A stretch of DNA of 60,678 nt from Methylobacterium cerastii (GTDB taxonomy: Bacteria > Pseudomonadota > Alphaproteobacteria > Rhizobiales > Beijerinckiaceae), in NCBI RefSeq assembly GCF_022179125.1, contig NZ_BPQG01000081.1, forward strand, positions 1 through 60,678, written 5' to 3'. Positions 60,112 through 60,678 of this stretch are shown here, in pieces (position 1 is the first letter of the stretch; the number at the start of each line of letters is the position of its first letter). Made by a program: the position numbers and the translations under genes. The notes beneath the pieces were generated by a model. That model did no database searches. It was not told the DNA's origin and was given only the letters and a program-made list of their open reading frames with translations.

Positions 60112-60678
60112 TCAGCGCGGGCGGCGACCGACGCTGACGACGTTGCTCGGCCGCGCCTTCCGCTCGGGCAGGATTTCCTCGACCTTTTTGACGATGCTGG
60201 CGGCGTCGAGGCCGGCTTCGGCGTACATCTTGTCGGGGCTGTCGTGGTCCTGGTAGGCGTCCGGCAGCGTCATAGTGCGCACCCGCAGCCGCATCGCGTC
60301 CAGCACCCCGCGCTCGGTGAGCAGGTGCAGCACCATCGCCCCGAACCCACCGCGCGAGCCCTCCTCCAGGGTGATCAGCACCTCGTGGCTGGCCGCGAGA
60401 TCCAGGATCAGCGCTTCGTCGAGCGGCTTGGCGAAGCGCGCGTCCGCCACCGTCACCGCGATGCCCGCCGCCGACAGCGTCTCGGCCGCCTTCAGCGCCT
60501 CGCCCAGGCGCGTGCCGAGCGAGAGCAGCGCCACCCGCGCGTTCTCCGGCCGCGTCACGATCCGGCCGCGCCCGATCGCCAGCGGGACGCCGACCTCCGG
60601 CATCTCGACGCCCACGCCTTCGCCGCGCGGGTAGCGCAGCGCGATCGGGCCGGAATCGTGCGCGTGGCAGGTCGCCAC
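60112..60678 (-). CDS. dxs: 1-deoxy-D-xylulose-5-phosphate synthase, C-terminal part
   Basis: 189 codons of the 3' end; the gene continues beyond the right edge. The frame reads [20 protein letters not shown] and [20 protein letters not shown], then [16 protein letters not shown], the transketolase C-terminal domain of Dxs, and ends [20 protein letters not shown] plus a short basic tail. Dxs catalyses the first step of the MEP isoprenoid pathway from pyruvate and glyceraldehyde 3-phosphate. No start codon is expected inside the window. Confidence 0.95.
   Translation of the reverse strand: MATCHAHDSGPIALRYPRGEGVGVEMPEVGVPLAIGRGRIVTRPENARVALLSLGTRLGEALKAAETLSAAGIAVTVADARFAKPLDEALILDLAASHEVLITLEEGSRGGFGAMVLHLLTERGVLDAMRLRVRTMTLPDAYQDHDSPDKMYAEAGLDAASIVKKVEEILPERKARPSNVVSVGRRPR

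Noticed and set aside
1-60678. CRISPR array
   Set aside because: No regularly spaced direct repeats of 24-40 bp were seen anywhere in the window, and no cas genes.

Overview
The window reads as a chromosomal segment of a high-GC alphaproteobacterium, most likely Methylobacterium or a close relative. Evidence: GC-rich third codon positions throughout, an MmcB-type repair gene, a rhizobiales-type porin, a tRNA-His with no encoded G-1 and with A73 (a known alphaproteobacterial trait), and two matches to the EcfG general-stress promoter (GGAAC-N17-CGTT). No species assignment is possible from sequence reading alone.

Layout. 1-4.3 kb: ion homeostasis (edge of a CPA1-type antiporter, a K+ channel with a C-terminal zinc ribbon, NhaA, a DUF2254 membrane protein) and a CsbD stress protein. 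4.3-7.6 kb: an AT-rich spacer, a large porin, a candidate structured small RNA ending in a strong terminator, and a small secreted protein. 7.7-14.5 kb: a minus-strand cluster of RND pump, membrane-fusion protein, response regulator and histidine kinase. 14.9-16.7 kb: a small secreted protein followed immediately by an intact IS1182-like element. 16.7-19.0 kb: a gene-poor spacer with hairpins, then a two-gene locus that fits the anti-phage system Kiwa (KwaA-like membrane protein plus KwaB/DUF4868-like protein) with its own promoter. 19.1-20.5 kb: decayed genes (GAF/receiver sensor kinase, an IS3 orfA stub, an Asp-box ORF with amber stops).

20.4-30.9 kb is the right-hand part of an integrative element: a possible virion protein, many small unrecognised proteins in tightly packed operons, an HTH regulator, a phosphoesterase, and a tyrosine integrase next to a 45-bp 3' fragment of tRNA-Gly(CCC), which marks the right attachment site. 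Four different palindromic operator-like sites and a duplicated leader hairpin lie inside it. The left attachment site (an intact tRNA-Gly) is not in the window.

31.1-60.7 kb looks like stable chromosome: a NarL-type two-component pair with tenA, a DEAD-box helicase, ChaA, a PhyH-family dioxygenase, a sulfite-oxidase-like protein with its ferredoxin-reductase-like partner, infA, a branched-chain amino-acid-type binding protein, mmcB, a BtuF-like binding protein, DedA, pdxY-phzF-nudix, 3-hydroxybutyrate dehydrogenase, a stress operon (42-aa protein plus CsbD-like protein) under an EcfG promoter, a lipase-like hydrolase, a CNT nucleoside transporter, a cytochrome P450, KdsD, tRNA-His, a ClC channel with CBS domains, and the 3' end of dxs.
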